A stretch of DNA of 7,218 nt from Saprospiraceae bacterium (GTDB lineage Bacteria; Bacteroidota; Bacteroidia; Chitinophagales; Saprospiraceae), in the NCBI GenBank assembly GCA_023299965.1, contig JALZVN010000141.1, forward strand, positions 1-7,218, in the 5' to 3' direction. Positions 6,372-7,218 of the stretch are shown in pieces; positions within the stretch are counted from its first letter, which is position 1; each line of letters opens with the position of its first letter. The notes under the pieces were generated by a model. That model was not told where the DNA came from and searched no databases. It worked only from the letters and a program-made list of their open reading frames with translations. The position numbers were made by a program, and so were the translations under genes.

Positions 6372-6374
6372 GAT

Positions 6375-7218
6375 GTGTTTAGAATTTACATTTGTTTAGT
6401 AATAGCTCTATTTTGCCTCAAAGTCGAGGCACAAAACTACGTCAGCGCTGCTCCATGGGACAATGCCTTGAGCTACAACCCCTCCATAGTAGGTCTCACC
6501 ACAGATGAGTCATTTCAGATGAATATATTTTCTAGAAGGTCTACTAGAATAGATTTCGCAACTATTTCAGGTGTCCCTATAAGAGCTCTAGACTTTGATG
6601 ATACGATTGACTTTATTGGTGCCCTACCTCGATTGCGCGACATCAAGAACGCCTACTTTTTGGGCTATCAAAAAACGATTGCTTTAAAAGAAAGATTTAG
6701 ATTGACTGGAGCTGCACAATTGCAACATTCTGATAGAGATGAAAGCACTTCTCAGGAGTCAACAGGGCTAGGATTCAGCATCAACTTCCATGTTAAAAAG
6801 TTGAAATCTTCTAGAGTTTCAAGGTATTGGTCATTTGGCTATCAACTCAATCTACTCTTCCAAACTACTAATAAAAGCGTCACCTCCTATGCATATAATC
6901 TATTGGACGCCCCAATAATTACCTTCGATGAGTACAATGCCCAATTTAGAAATACAGGAACTCAGCAAATATTGAGCATCAATTATACTTATTTGATCAA
7001 AGAAAAAACGGCTATAAATTTTGGCTTTGTTTTCAGTGGTAGTCAGTATAATGTAGCTAGAAACTTCAATAGAAGTATGGATGGCATCGTCAACTTCAGA
7101 TCAAATACACAGGATGAAGTCAGGATCAATGCCGAGCTTCAGCAGTCCATTGGTAAAAAATTCATGCTACAAATAAATGCCTTAGCTGCACGAGAAACTC
7201 AGCTGGCATACGGATTTG
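6375..7218 (+). CDS. Secreted, probable outer-membrane beta-barrel protein, PorP/SprF-like (3' end beyond window)
   Basis: One frame stays open from 6363 to the window end, giving 281 complete codons from a GTG at 6375-6377. That start yields MFRIYICLVIALFCLKVEA, a clean Sec signal peptide with cleavage expected after Ala19 (VEA before QNY). There is no in-frame ATG before about 6518, inside the mature region; TTG at 6369 is the only other upstream choice. The mature protein opens with WDNALSYNPSIVGL (28-41), like the YNPAxAG segment that starts PorP/SprF proteins linked to type IX secretion. Alternating stretches with aromatic residues (such as RYWSFGYQLNLLFQTT) suit an outer-membrane barrel. 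The usual QDPxFSQ motif is missing, so the family link is tentative and another barrel family is possible. The open frame and signal peptide are seen; location and family are inferred. It is transcribed away from the peptidase gene. Confidence 0.7.
   Translation, partial: MFRIYICLVIALFCLKVEAQNYVSAAPWDNALSYNPSIVGLTTDESFQMNIFSRRSTRIDFATISGVPIRALDFDDTIDFIGALPRLRDIKNAYFLGYQKTIALKERFRLTGAAQLQHSDRDESTSQESTGLGFSINFHVKKLKSSRVSRYWSFGYQLNLLFQTTNKSVTSYAYNLLDAPIITFDEYNAQFRNTGTQQILSINYTYLIKEKTAINFGFVFSGSQYNVARNFNRSMDGIVNFRSNTQDEVRINAELQQSIGKKFMLQINALAARETQLAYGF

Larger units (their letters stand above)
5928..6374. other. Divergent intergenic region with several hairpins
   Basis: This gene-free 447-base stretch must carry the control signals of the peptidase gene (leftward) and the envelope-protein gene (rightward). 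I see no open frame that resembles a protein. From left to right it holds a 12-base palindrome (5946-5957), a weak minus-strand promoter-like TATAATTG (5986-5993, one mismatch to TAnnTTTG), TTAC-N4-GTAA (6010-6021), a 6-bp inverted repeat TCTATT/AATAGA (6037-6057), a GC-rich hairpin cluster (6075-6152) and paired hairpins (6231-6274). No good -33 element was found for either direction. Confidence 0.5.

Overview
The window looks like an ordinary chromosomal stretch from a member of the Bacteroidota, probably outside Bacteroides itself; I cannot name a genus. Three things point there: a NusB of about 310 residues with the long N-terminal extension seen in this phylum, a DUF1599 gene followed directly by a BT_3928-like DoxX/MauE gene, and promoter cores of the form TAnnTTTG with almost no Shine-Dalgarno sequences.

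Layout. Minus strand, right to left: a lipoprotein prolyl oligopeptidase (3720-5927) ends just before a strong, perfectly symmetrical terminator hairpin (3635-3692). Next comes a 438-base non-coding stretch (3282-3719) with degenerate direct repeats, a second terminator-like hairpin facing the plus strand and a structured GC-rich segment. Then follows a two-gene operon, DUF1599 (2733-3281) and a DoxX/MauE-type membrane protein with a thioredoxin-like C-terminus (1158-2723), 9 bases apart and driven by a phylum-type promoter that carries a palindrome in its spacer. nusB (44-979) follows after 178 bases with its own promoter core. On the right, a 447-base non-coding stretch (5928-6374) with several hairpins separates the peptidase from a plus-strand gene that runs off the window (6375 onward). 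That gene encodes a secreted, probably outer-membrane beta-barrel protein with distant resemblance to PorP/SprF. It has no ATG start, and GTG is the best choice.

Functionally these are mostly separate units: transcription antitermination and rRNA synthesis (nusB), a putative nucleotide-related protein paired with a membrane redox-type protein, periplasmic oligopeptide degradation, and a cell-envelope protein. I see no CRISPR array, transposase, tRNA, rRNA or phage gene, and no clearly new multi-gene system. The least explained parts are the two structured intergenic regions, the promoter palindromes, an apparent insertion in the thioredoxin-like domain, and the internally duplicated DUF1599 protein.
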